NCBI GenBank assembly: GCA_032622095.1
Contig: CP136061.1
Span: forward strand, 98,081,345-98,145,344
Source: Siphonodentalium dalli
Lineage: Eukaryota > Mollusca > Scaphopoda > Gadilida > Siphonodentaliidae
Direction: 5' to 3'
Length of the DNA stretch: 64,000 nt
The translations under genes were made by a program, and so were the position numbers. The notes under the pieces are model-generated. The model was not told the origin of the DNA. It was given only the letters and a program-made list of their open reading frames with translations, and made no database searches. Of the stretch, positions 34,341 to 44,945 are shown in pieces. The stretch's first letter is position 1; each line of letters begins with the position of its first letter.

Positions 34341-34362
34341 CCCCCCCCCCCCCCCCCCCCCC
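34341..34362. repeat. Poly-C run (22 bp)
   Basis: C homopolymer within a diverged tail ('agggacttgccgatagg' onward) of the family seen at 32,859-33,930. Confidence 0.9.
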
Positions 34363-34557
34363 AATTGTAGTCATACCTAATACCCCGAGCAAAATTAATT
34401 GGAAAATTCACACCAAAATTAGGTTGAAATTGTTCTCGTAGTTTGATTTTCCAACACTTTCTTAGTGACGAATTTGTTGTTTTTAGACCAGTCTTCTCCG
34501 TCTTTACAGTCTGGTGATCCAGTCATTGACTGTCTTGTTATTTTAATTTTTTCCAAG

Positions 34558-34657
34558 AATTCTAGAAATTAATGGATGTATGGGTGGTTTTGCACTGGCT
34601 ACGATGAAACAAACTAGGAATCCGATCGAGTTTGGGGAAGAAATTCTTTCAAGGTGA
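34558..34657 (+). CDS. Possible terminal coding exon of the divergent gene
   Basis: After a pyrimidine-rich acceptor (aattttttccaag|A), one base then 32 codons run to TGA at 34,655-34,657: ILEINGCMGGFALATMKQTR followed by NPIEFGEEILSR. The composition looks protein-like and a poly-A signal follows at 34,892. The acceptor needs phase 2 upstream. The family is not recognised. Its link to the start at 32,154 is a guess based on strand and distance. Confidence 0.33.
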
Positions 34658-34891
34658 TACATAAACTAAGCAACCATTTCGCCGTACAATCAGTGGCCTT
34701 AGGCCGCCCCAGGATGAGGCAGATACCACCGACGGTGTGGAATATTACTACATGCTGTACTATATACATACGTCATCCGTGTGCGATTTATTGGCATCCA
34801 GGATATGAGAGTTGGCAAATATTATTTCTTCAGTATGTCTGAACAATTACGAAAATGTAGATTTTAAATTTGTGTTTTTCTCAGAAAATAC

Positions 34892-34897
34892 AATAAA
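34892..34897 (+). terminator. Poly-A signal AATAAA (plus strand)
   Basis: AATAAA about 235 bp after the possible stop at 34,657, in an AT-rich context (acaataaagtgcat). Confidence 0.35.
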
Positions 34898-35079
34898 GTG
34901 CATTGAATTTGAGCTATTTTCCTATGCGTTCAGTGTTTGATAAAATTAATGTGTTATATTACATGCCTGTATAAGTAGCCTCACTTGAGTCATGAGGTTA
35001 TGGAATTTATTGCAAACAAACTGAAAGAGATAGCAACAATTAGTTTTTGTTATGTTTACCCATACCATAGTTATGGCCC

Positions 35080-36110
35080 TTTGACATAGAATTCATGCAT
35101 GCTTCGATAAATCAACCATTTTTCAACTGATAGGAACCAAATTTGGTATGTGAGTTTCTCAATCCAAAATACAGATCGAGTTTTGAATATGGGTTAGATC
35201 CGACATTTTATACCAGAGTTATGGCCCTTTTTCAACTAAGAATTGAACAGATAACCATAGCAGTCTACAATTAATTACTTGTGATATCAGTTTAGCTCTG
35301 AGAGACAGAGACAAGCAGTAAATCTGTATTATAGAATTAGAGTTATTTTTAGCCATCAGTGTGAGGTGTAACCAGAGTTAATATATAGAGAGATAGGACA
35401 CTCCCAAACAGCTCTATGTAATTAATTTGCACTCTTAGCCTGGGTTTCTGAGAGGGTCTCTATGCCAGGAAAGATGGCTGGTAATAGAAAACTAACAGGG
35501 AATAAATTGTGTTTTATCACATAATCTGTCATGTTTGTCCAGTGTTTCACAGACAAAAAAATCACATACATGCCCATGCTAGTGGAGATGGGAAAATTGA
35601 TCTTACCCACAAATGACTAATATGGTAAACATAGTGCCAACGTCGTTAGTCCGTCCGTCTGTCTGTAGACACTTTACACATGGTGCGATAACTCAAACAT
35701 TTACTATCTGATTGGAACCAAATTTTGTATATGAATTTCTCAGCACAAAAGACAGATCGAGTTCGTATATGGGTTTGATCTGGGACTAGTATATATGTGT
35801 ATACTAGTCCCAGGTTTGATCAGACTATTTTTAACCGAGTTATGGCCCTTTTTCGAAAAAATATTCACTCTTAAAAAAAAAAAAATTTGTTTTAATTCCT
35901 TGCTCAATTTAACATAAACTAAATAAATAAATAAATGCCAACAAAAAATAATAATTTTTTTTTTAAAGTTACTAGTAACAAAATTTGAAAAAATAACACC
36001 AATATAACTCCGCCAAGGGTACCCCGAGTCAGCACACCAAATTTGGTTTAAATCGGTCCAAAATATTGTTATGTACATGTACTGGTAAATATGTTTGGAG
36101 CGACATTAAA
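35080..36110. repeat. Dispersed 'ttatggcccttt' repeats with internal duplication
   Basis: Two copies share 'gaaccaaatttggtat', 'cagatcgagtt', 'atgggtt...gatc' and 'gagttatggccctttttc' (about 35,080-35,235 and 35,655-35,855). Between them lie 'gtccgtccgtctgtctg' and unique AT-rich DNA. The right part ('ccgccaagggtaccccgagt') resembles 14,240-14,310. Confidence 0.7.
35780..35813. repeat. Perfect 34-bp palindrome
   Basis: CTGGGACTAGTATA, six bases, then TATACTAGTCCCAG. It sits inside the second repeat copy, where the first copy lacks it. Confidence 0.9.
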
Positions 36111-37119
36111 CCCAATTCACCAATTCCATCCCATGCCTTTGGACTACTCAGCTATTAATATGGTTATATTATTTTCTGATGTCTCTTATGCCAATGTGCA
36201 GATAAAGAAAGCTATGGTATCTAATTTTTAAAAAAGTTTCAACAATACACATCACATTCTGGTAACAGTAGACTAGAACATCACTCTACAGATGGTCTGA
36301 GGTCATTATAAATGTTATTGGTTTCATAGAGATGCCAGCCTTTAACATAAACAATGCCTGTGATTTGTTGACAGCTCTGCTGTATAATTGATACTAATGG
36401 GTCAGCAGTGAGGTGTTTATCTTGATGGCTGTTGTTGGTAGAATTTGATACATTATCATTGTAAACTTAAATTGGAATCTCTTGACCAAGCATTCCATGT
36501 CCAGGTAACCTTTTCACATTTAACCCAAGGCTGTGGTGGTGCAGCATTACAGATCCTGTTCCAGTGCATTCGCTTATATAAATGTGAGTGACCCATAAAT
36601 TCCAATAATTTGTGTTATGTACATTGTCTATAATAGTACATAACAGTATACTCTATAATTCAACATCAGAGTAATTTACTATCGCCAAGGGATGGGTTAA
36701 CATATGCCGATCGTCACAGTGATCGGCCTCTCGTTTTTTTTTGCAACAAAAAAAATCCGTTTTAAGGAAAGATAAAATTTTTGTTTATATTTCTCGTCTC
36801 TCATTCACTGCTGGCAAATATGGCTTAAATTTTCTATTCATTTCAGTAGTTTTGAAATCATATTTGAGAGCGATATCTCTGAAATTGGCAATTTAATAAA
36901 TTTTTCATGAATGAATTGCTTTAAATTTAGAATTTACCTACAATTAAAGATGTATTCAGGGTTCCATACCTCCAGTTACACTAACAACAACAACAACCAC
37001 AACATAACAAATCTAATTTAACGTTGTTTTCTGCGCTGTTCTGTTGAAAATGGTGAAAACAAAACATGAAATATAAACTGGACCAATAAATAACAAATAA
37101 TATCATTTTTTGTTACCAA
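36111..37119. other. Intergenic stretch, little structure
   Basis: AT-rich DNA with no coding signal. A half copy of the TTAA hairpin family P lies at about 36,517-36,592 ('ggtgcagcattacagatcct', 'ccagtgcattcgcttata'). A short (ACA/AAC)n tract lies at about 36,983-37,010. Confidence 0.5.
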
Positions 37120-38215
37120 AAAACAAATTCACCCTCTGGAAACCTCATTCTGCTTAGGCCTCCATTGCTATGGGAGACCTAGGATCAGATTGAATTTCCA
37201 TAGTGGAAGTTGGTGATTTTCCCCCATTAGTCACCTCGATTATGCATTTTATCTTTTGAAAATTAGTGGATATAGAAACATCCCAGAATGGAAAAAGTAA
37301 CTAAAACTAGAGATGGGCCTCTCCCAGATGGGACTGAGGTATACCCCCCGTATTCAACATGTTATTGAATGTAGTAGCTATTACTGTATATTGGGCACTG
37401 AAATTATGTGAACAGGTAACCCTAAATCCCCTAAGCCCTAACACTAATCTTGAACAATCTTAACCCTTAATCCTTATCCTAAAAATAATAAAATAACAGT
37501 TCCCATTGCAGGTGCAACCCTAATCTTAAACCTATTGACCGAAAAATGTGGGAATAAAAGCTCGGACAAAATTATGCACGTTGCGAAAATGTTCTAAGTA
37601 GAAAAAGGGGAATAGCTCCACCACAAAAAAGTCGGACAGACGTCATAATCGCAGGTGCACAGGTTCCCATGGTACTAAATATCAGTGCCAAGATTAAAAA
37701 ACATTGACCTAAAAATGTAGGAATAAAAGCTCGGACAAAATTATGCATGTTGCAAAAAAAAATCTTAGTCGGAAAACGGTGATAACTCCACCAAAAAATG
37801 TCCGACAGACGTCATAATCACAGGTGCACAGGTTCCCATGGTACTAAATATCAGTGCCAAGTTTAAAAAAAAATTATCTAAAAATGTAGGAATAAAAGCT
37901 CGGACAAAATTATACATGTTGCGAAAATTTTCTAAGTAAAAAAAGGAGGGATAACTCCACCAAAAAAAGTCTGACAGACGTCATAATCGCAGGTGCACAT
38001 GTTCCCATGGTGGTTGATGTCTGTGCCAAGTTTCACGGAAAGTTATCATAAAACGACTGAGAAAAACTCCGGACAAATTTGTGTCCACGGACGGACGAGC
38101 TGATTCCAGTATATCCCCCCACAACTCGTTGCGGGGGGTATAACAATGTTAATTTGAGACTTTAGATACTTCCCAGAAATGAGGCCTAAACAGAGTTAGG
38201 TCCCCATTGGTGTGG
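37120..38215. mobile_element. MITE-B copy split by a repeat insertion
   Basis: Left part 37,124-37,315 ('aaattcaccctctgg', 'tggaagttggtgat', 'gtcacctcgattatgcattt') and right part 38,143-38,215 ('caatgttaatttgagac', 'tacttcccaga') are adjacent in the intact copy at 41,261. Between them lies a block bounded by 'ataccccccg' and 'cggggggtat' that includes a 169-bp tandem repeat. Confidence 0.75.
37500..38060. repeat. 169-bp tandem repeat, ~3.3 units
   Basis: Units share 'ggaataaaagctcggacaaa' (starts 37,551, 37,720, 37,889), 'ataactccacca', 'gacagacgtcataatc' and 'aggtgcacaggttcccatgg'. Each carries a GACGTC palindrome. Confidence 0.9.
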
Positions 38216-38317
38216 TCTAAGCTTGTTCAAGACAAAGAAACTTTATATAAAAGGTCAGCAGACCACAGTGACCCCGAAAAAGTGGCAAGTCGATGCCGCT
38301 TTGTTGAAGAAATTAAA

Positions 38318-39165
38318 AAAAAATGTTGAAATTTTCTAAGTTGAAAAGGGTTAATAACTCGGTAAAAAAAAAAAAATCCGTCATCTATATACATGTTGCA
38401 CATCTCCAATATGTGGATAACAATACTCTGAAGTTTAAAATATCTATAATCAAAACTGTAGGAGGAGTTGATTACACCACGAAGGTACCCTCATACAGAA
38501 AATTATAAAAAATGTTGAAATTTTCTAAGTCAAAAAGAGTTAATAACTTCGTCAAAAAATAATTTTTCCGTCATCTTTATACATGTTGCACATCTTCAAT
38601 ATATGGGGAACAATATTCTGAACTTACAAATCTGTAGGATGAAAACTGTAGGAGGAGTTGATTACACCATGAAGGTACCCTCATACAGAAATTTATAAAA
38701 AATGTTGAAATTTTCTAAGTCAAAAAGGGTTAATAACTCCGTCAAAAAATAATTTTTCCGTCATCTATATACATGTTGCACATCTTCAATATATGGGCAA
38801 CAATATTCTGAAGTTACAAATCTCTGGGATGAAAACTGTAGGAGGAGTTGATTACACCATGAAGGTACCCTCATACAGAAAATTATAAAAAATGTTGAAA
38901 TATTCTAAGTTGAAAAGGGTTAATAACTCCGTCAAAAAATAATTTTTCCATCATCTATATACAAGTTGCACATCTTCAATATGTGGGCAACAATATTCTG
39001 AAGCTTCAAATCTCTGGGATGAAATCTGTAGGAGGAGATGATTACACCATGAAGGTACTCAAAAGTGTGACGGACGGACGGACGAACGCCCGTCCGGACG
39101 GCTCGACGGACAAACGGACGGACCCCGTTTCTATAGTCCCCCAAAAATAAATTTTTCGGGGGACA
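38318..39165. repeat. 190-bp tandem repeat (4 units) with 'cggacggacgga' tail
   Basis: Units begin 'atgttgaaattttctaagt' at 38,323, 38,512, 38,702 and 38,892. They share 'gttaataactc', 'catcttcaatat' and 'actgtaggaggagttgatta'. The array ends in a GGACGGACGGAC-rich tail and the inverted pair 'gtccccc' / 'gggggac' (39,137-39,165). Confidence 0.92.
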
Positions 39166-39337
39166 ATGAGAAATCTTTTAATGAAGCTAGTACTAGAATT
39201 TTGTTATTGGCAATCAGAACAGTCATTAGGCCAAATAAATAAAGCTTTCGTTTTCTCGTGTTTATTATTCTTTAACAATTGTTTATCATTTTTTCTTACA
39301 TTCTTTACCAATTATAAAAAATAATATCAAATTTGTT

Positions 39338-39412
39338 AGGCCAATGCAATCTCTTATACCAGTATATGCGAGGCGACTCGCATATATAAGATAATGCATT
39401 GGCATAGGGCTT
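39338..39412. mobile_element. Family P core hairpin
   Basis: 'ggccaatgcaatctcttata' is mirrored by 'tataagataatgcattggc', around GCGAGGCGACTCGC. The outer TTAA ends are not present. Confidence 0.75.
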
Positions 39413-39735
39413 TTGCAACAATTAAGGAAGCCCTCTTCACTGAAATTTTCTTTTAAAAGCCTTGTTAAACATTTTTTTCAATATTTTCAGTTAGAAATAT
39501 TGGAATATAACAAGAAAAATAATTTGTTTTGGTTTCTTGAGTATGTTTTCCAGATTAAGACAGATTTTGAGAAAAAAATTCAAGGAAATAGCTTCCCTCC
39601 TTCATCTCACAATTGAGATATAATTGCTTGAGAACACAGATATTTTATTTTGATGGCCTTAGCTCTAATAAATCATGGACAATGTTCACACCGCATAATC
39701 AAACAACCTGATCTGCATTCACAACTCTGATCTGG

Positions 39736-39801
39736 GTGCTGAATCTTGATTTGTATTGATGGTGACGTGCTGAATCTTGATTTGTATTGATGGTGACGTC
39801 A
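39736..39801. repeat. Direct tandem duplication (~31 bp x2)
   Basis: 'gctgaatcttgatttgtatt' followed by 'gatggtgacgt' occurs twice back to back. Confidence 0.9.
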
Positions 39802-40297
39802 TAATTCATGAGTCATGTTTGAGTATTTGTTTTTACTCATCATTTTTACTCTAGATCTGTTGGAGTGATATTGAGCCAAAATTTTGATCACTAGTATGCA
39901 TTTTATTGATTATTGGAAGTGTATAAAAATTGTCACACAAAATCACAACATGCCTATTTTCTGTCAACTCCACTCACTATTTTGATCATTTAAAAAATTC
40001 CATATATTTGCAGATAATTCCAGCCAAGATTGCTTCTGGTATAGTTTGCAAACACCACTTATCAGTAAAAGTGAATGTTAGCTTGATTTTAACATGTTGA
40101 GCTACATGTACATATTTATGATGTGTGTTTGCACCTAATTGTCGTTATATCAGATCAGACATCTATTATGTACAAACACGTACCTGCAAAATTATTGCAA
40201 AAAATGTTGAAATTTGCGCTCGGTTCTACTGAGATCAATAACTGACATCTTTGTTGGAAATTGGAATCATCATCTACTGACTGGACTTTCATGGAAA

Positions 40298-40696
40298 TTA
40301 ACACTTTACCCAACAGAAGGGCCCTGTGCCAATGCATTCTCTTATATATGCGAGTTGACCATAGGTCGCCTCGCATATATAAGAGAATGCATTGGCTTAA
40401 CACATTAAAAATTATAAATTGTTAAAGAATGTAAGAAAAAATGGTAAAAAGTGTTAAAAAAAGATTTTTTTTAGGCCAATGCATTCTCTTATATATGCGA
40501 GGCGACCTATGGTCGACTCGCATATATAAGAGAATGCATTGGCACAGGGCATAACTGTAACTATCACAATGTGGTCAAGGAGCCGGTTCCAATGATATCC
40601 ATATTTGTATGGTTCTATTGACACAGACCGAAGATATTTTAGGCTGTTGAAGCTTTATTTGGCCGGTTTTGGTCGGTTTGTTGGGTAAAGGGTTAA
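40298..40696. mobile_element. TTAA-flanked element containing two nested hairpins
   Basis: Ends TTAACACTTTACCCAACA and TGTTGGGTAAAGGGTTAA pair. Inside are two copies of the 'gccaatgcattctcttatat' hairpin (40,330-40,395 and 40,475-40,550) separated by AT-rich DNA. TTAA duplication and a CCCTTT-type end suggest a piggyBac-like MITE. Confidence 0.82.
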
Positions 40697-40892
40697 CACG
40701 GTCGCATAAAAAATGGTGGTAACCAGATTTGTGTGACATTTTTGATACACTTCCAATTGTCATTCAAATGCATACTGAAGAACAAAACCTCAAGGTAATA
40801 TTACTCGAACTAATTCACACAAAGTCAATACATGAAATTAATTTACACAAGCTTGATTCTTTAATTATGATGTCGCATCAAGAAAAAATAGT

Positions 40893-41038
40893 GAATACCT
40901 ACAGTTTTTGTTTGAATACCGAAAAATTCTCATGAGTGTATGGAAAGAAATATTGAATTATCACAAGCAGCTGCAGACATGAATGAGATGTTTCAGGTAT
41001 TCAAACAAAATCTGTAGGTGTTCTTTTTATTATATGCA
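40893..41038. repeat. Imperfect hairpin
   Basis: 'gaatacctacagtttttgtt' is mirrored by 'caaaatctgtaggtgttc'. It ends 'ttattatatgcaact', much as the hairpin at 6,585-6,748 ends 'ttattatatgctccg', suggesting related elements. Confidence 0.65.
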
Positions 41039-41260
41039 ACTTACTATTGCTTAAAGTTGCTAAATTATGCGGTTTTAAATTAATAGCATAATAAATTAAA
41101 CAATACACGGAAAGTAACATCTGGTTGACTCAAAGTTCTGACACTGATAAGCTAATTGGTAGCAAACCACTATTATCTGATGATGTCATGAAGTCATTCG
41201 GCAAGCTAAAGTGAAATAAAAAAAAGACACAGTGAAATAACAAAATCATATTTCACTGTA

Positions 41261-41715
41261 GCCAAGCCTGCAAATAGCGTGTCTGTCATTTGCAGAATGA
41301 GGTCCCCAGAGGGTGAATTTAGTGACGCTACCCCGCATAGTGGGCTAGCATCATCACTAAATTCACCCTCTGGGGACCTCATTCTGCTTACGCCCTCAAC
41401 TGCTATGGCAGACCTAGGATAAAATTGAAGTTCCCCAGTTGAAGTTGGTGATGTTCACCCATTGGGCGCCTCGATTATGGATTTTATCTTCTGCAAATTA
41501 GGGGATATAGAAACTTCCCAGATGGGAAAACGTAACTAAAAACAATGTTAATTTGATACCATAGATACTTCCCAGAAGATAAGGCCTAAGCAGAATGAGG
41601 TTCCCAGAGGGTGAATTTAGTGATGCTAGCCCGCTATGCGGGATAGCGTCACTAAATTCACCCTCTGGGGACCTCATTCTGCAAATAACAGACATGCTAT
41701 TTGCAGGCTTGACTG
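41261..41715. mobile_element. MITE-B, complete reference copy (455 bp)
   Basis: Flanked by TA (41,259-41,260 and 41,716-41,717). The right end reads GACTG and the left is slightly eroded (gccaagcctg). Terminal inverted repeats include 'aagcctgcaaatagcgtgtc'. Each end is itself a hairpin: 'gaggtccccagagggtgaat' pairs with 'attcaccctctggggacctc' around 'ccgcatagtgggc' or 'cccgctatgcggga'. The middle has 'gaagttggtgatgttcaccc' and 'acaatgttaatttga'. This is a Tc1/mariner-type TA pattern with no coding capacity. Confidence 0.9.
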
Positions 41716-42169
41716 TAGCTTTTAAGAGATAGATATGACAATTTATGTTTCGGTTGTGGGTGCAGATCAGGCCGTTTGATTATGTGGTGTGATGTTTGGA
41801 AGCAAATTGATGAAAATATTCTAATGATGGGAAGAGTACTAGTACCAAGAGTGACAGGATCGAGCACAGGGTTTTGGGGAGTATCAAAATTTAGGAAAAA
41901 TTGAAGCGTCAACGATATCTCATTCTGAAGCAGTTATCACATGTTTTATGAGGTAGGATTGTAGTCAGTGATAGGGGCAACATTCTGTGACAGACATGAA
42001 CACATGAAGTTACCAACAGTGGAGTACAGTACCAGTATTACTATTTTGTACTTCATAATACTGTGAAACATATTGCAATTTGCCATTGCTGAATTGGTCG
42101 TCATCTATATATATATATAATTTATTGAAACAAATCCAATTTGGATTTATGATTTCAATTTACAAATAA

Positions 42170-42745
42170 ACAAGAGGTACGCTGTCGCGTGGCATTTGCC
42201 CCCGACCGTAGCAATTCGGATTAAGCATGGACGAAACTGCGGATATCCGAGGAGGTCTATATGACCATTCCAAAAGAAGTTCGTACAGAAATGTTGACTA
42301 AAAACCCCAAAACAAGCGATCCGGAAACCCAAAAACAAGCGAAAATTCATTCTAAGTTGAAAAAAGGGCCATAACTCTGGCAAAAATCATCAGATCATAC
42401 CCAAATTCGCACTTGACATGTATTTTCATATAACTGATCCACAAAAATACAGGATTTGCAATCGTACCACCAAAGCTCACGCTATCATCTGGAAACCCAA
42501 AAAACAAGAGAAAAATTGAATTTTCTAAGTAAAAAAAGGGCCATAACTCTGGTGAAAATGGGTGGACGAAACCCGCGCTATGCATGTAGCTGTTCCCCCA
42601 TGCTGCTCTATCACCATACCAAATATCAGCTAAATCTGCCCAGCGGTTGCTGAACAATAATGCAAAATGTTTGTACGGACTTACGGAAGTTCGGACGGAC
42701 GGAGACGTCGACTATATACCCGCCGACTTCAAGTCAGGGGCATAA
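42170..42745. repeat. 'gccataactctggc' dispersed repeat with GGACGGAC tail
   Basis: Two sub-units share 'gggccataactctgg', 'cccaaaaacaagcgaaaa' and 'cttgacatgtattttcatat', then a tail 'cggaagttcggacggacgga' and 'tatatacccgccgacttc'. Opposite-strand open frames here are repeat artefacts. Confidence 0.75.
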
Positions 42746-43269
42746 TAAATGATTAATAGAGGATACTAAATTTCAATGTCTTTGGATCGCACTGGAGTCT
42801 TAAGATGCATAGTGGTGGATTATTCTTCTAGGTCGTGGGTAAATCTATGTTCGGATAGATGAAAGTCCAAGTTTCGGTGAAATGGGTTAGTGTTGGTGAT
42901 TCAACTACATGTACATAGTTAGGTAGTTAGTTCCATTCGGTACACACTCATTGTGAGAATGTGACTAACTTGCAGTTTGAAACCGTGACCCCGAGTTGCT
43001 CCGTAGGTATTGCATTTGAAAAATTGTGTAGAATCCATGTTGTATAAATCCCTCAAAAATTTATATGTTTCCACCAAGTCTGCTTTATAGCACTAGAGGC
43101 TAAATACAAGCCCCTTTTCCCAATGCCAAGTATGCCATTTTTCCTAATTTCAAGTCTGAAATTTCCAAATTACCATGGTGATTGAATTTAGCATGAGGAT
43201 CCTCAGAATTTATTTTGACCTTTCAATATAAATTGTCACATTTTTCAGTGGTTCAACTGTTTGAAAATT
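42746..43269. other. Intergenic stretch, no feature seen
   Basis: AT-rich, with no coding signal or clear repeat structure. Confidence 0.45.
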
Positions 43270-43647
43270 CCTAATTTAAAGTGATGTGAAACACTCCGGT
43301 AGGGTGTTCAAATAGAAATGGATAATAATCTTGTTCAAAGTAGTTATTTTTACAAATGTTATATCTAAATTGACAACACACAACGTCATTCTAATATATT
43401 AATTAAATGCAGTGACTGCCGATGGCGAAATCATTTTCGTTAGTTTATCGCCGATAGAAGCGCCCCGATTCGAGTAGTAAATATTTACAATTTAGTGTAG
43501 TTCAGACACTGTTTTCTATGGAGTGGTATGGTCGATTTGCTTGAGATTTTCGGTGATGTTAGTAGAATGCTACATTCATCCAGTTGGCGTAGCACCTGAA
43601 TACTAACTTATCATTTTCAAGCACCCGAACAAGTACATAGTATGTCT
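43270..43647. repeat. Dispersed repeat (fuller copy)
   Basis: The longest copy of the family also at 18,635-19,020 and 30,600-30,850. Contains 'gtgaaacactccggtagg', 'ctatggagtggtatggtcga' and 'catccagttggcgtag'. Confidence 0.75.
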
Positions 43648-43813
43648 TTAACCCTTCCATGACTGGAGCTTCCTAAAATTTTGCAAAAACCCTGTGCCAA
43701 TGTATTCTCATATACATATACATTCTCTATGGGAAGAATCACATTTATATATGGGAAAGCACTGGCACATCTTCAATGCTGCACCAGCTTAGCTCCCACC
43801 ATGAAAGGGTTAA
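43648..43813. mobile_element. Family P element, complete copy
   Basis: TTAA (43,648-43,651), CCCTTCCATGACTGGAGC at the left, GCTCCCACCATGAAAGGG at the right, TTAA (43,810-43,813). The core is a hairpin of 'ctgtgccaatgtattctc' with its complement. CCCTTY ends with TTAA duplication are piggyBac-like. Confidence 0.85.
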
Positions 43814-43972
43814 TCCCTTAATACATTGGCCTAACAATATATACCTTGATCTTGTGAGCCAGTGCATTGTCTTATATATACATGTACGAGGCTCCTTATG
43901 GGAGAATAGCATATATAAGGGAATGCACTGGCACAGAATCTTTAATGCTGCACCCCATTACGAAAGGGTTAA
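43814..43972. mobile_element. Family P element, adjacent copy
   Basis: Shares the TTAA at 43,810-43,813 with the previous copy and ends GAAAGGG-TTAA (43,969-43,972). The core hairpin is 'gccagtgcattgtcttatat' / 'atataagggaatgcactggc'. The left end is shortened. Confidence 0.75.
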
Positions 43973-44593
43973 TTAATCCCCATTGCAGCCCATTGTGTTA
44001 ATTTTGTCCAATGGCAAGCAGATGGCAAGGGCTCTTTCCATTAAATTAAGATAATCTCTGGTCTAGTATGGCACGGTAACTATCATCGGAACATGAACAT
44101 GTCACCATTGTCTCACATATTCTATAGGCTGTACATGTATTTGCCCAACTTGGTAAATTTAGTGATAGTTTCAGTGTGAATCTGGGTAAGAAAACACCAG
44201 ATTTGGTGGTAACTTAGTAACAAAAACGTGGGATAACAAGAAATTCAATTTTACTATTGAGCATGGTGTTTGACCAGATATCTTCGATTATATCATGATA
44301 GGAATCATAAGTGTAATCAACATTGTTTTCTATGCATTTTGGGGGGATATGAAGCGAGTGTCAGATGCCAAACAACATGCCATATAAGTTTGATTATATA
44401 AATTTGTTACTTGGCATCTAACATTTACAGAGATTTTCGTGGTCAAGCTATCTGAGGCCATTGACCAATCAGATGCTTGCATTCAACAATAGAAAAAGTA
44501 CATGAAGGTGTAATTATACATTTTAGAATTAAACCATAACAAGACAAAATGCTATCATATCTTTCGTTAGAAGTGATGAACTGCTATATTAAG
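43973..44593. other. Intergenic stretch, no feature seen
   Basis: AT-rich DNA downstream of gene 1. No coding signal or clear repeat seen. Confidence 0.45.
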
Positions 44594-44599
44594 TTTATT
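44594..44599 (-). terminator. Candidate poly-A signal of gene 1
   Basis: TTTATT on the plus strand, i.e. AATAAA on the minus strand, about 350 nt after the stop at 44,946. It is the first such signal I found downstream. It lies at the outer edge of a family P element, so the mRNA 3' UTR would contain that element. Confidence 0.45.
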
Positions 44600-44859
44600 A
44601 ACCCTTCCAAGTCTGGAGCCTCCTGAAATGTTGCTACAACCCTGTGCCAAGGCATTCTCTTATATATGCGAGTCTCCCATATGGAGCCTCGGATATATAA
44701 GAGAAAACATTGGCCTAACAATATTCACCATGACCTTGTAAGCCAGTGCATTCTCTAATATATGTGAGCCTCCCTAAGGAAGACTCACATATATAAGAGA
44801 ATGCACTGGCACATGATTTTAATGATGCACCAGAGCAGATCCCATCATGAAAGTGTTCA
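44598..44859. mobile_element. Family P element with two hairpins, in gene 1's likely 3' UTR
   Basis: The left end TTAACCCTTCCAAGTCTGGA is intact; the right end (catgaaagtgttcag) has lost TTAA. Two hairpins: 'gccaaggcattctcttatat' with its partner to about 44,715, and 'gccagtgcattctctaatat' with its partner to about 44,814. Confidence 0.82.
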
Positions 44860-44945
44860 GAACATACCTATGTTCCAGAAAAAATTAACAGGCATAATTA
44901 TGTTCCGTGTGCACAATGGCTCCGCCGTCCCTAGGAATGACTGTG

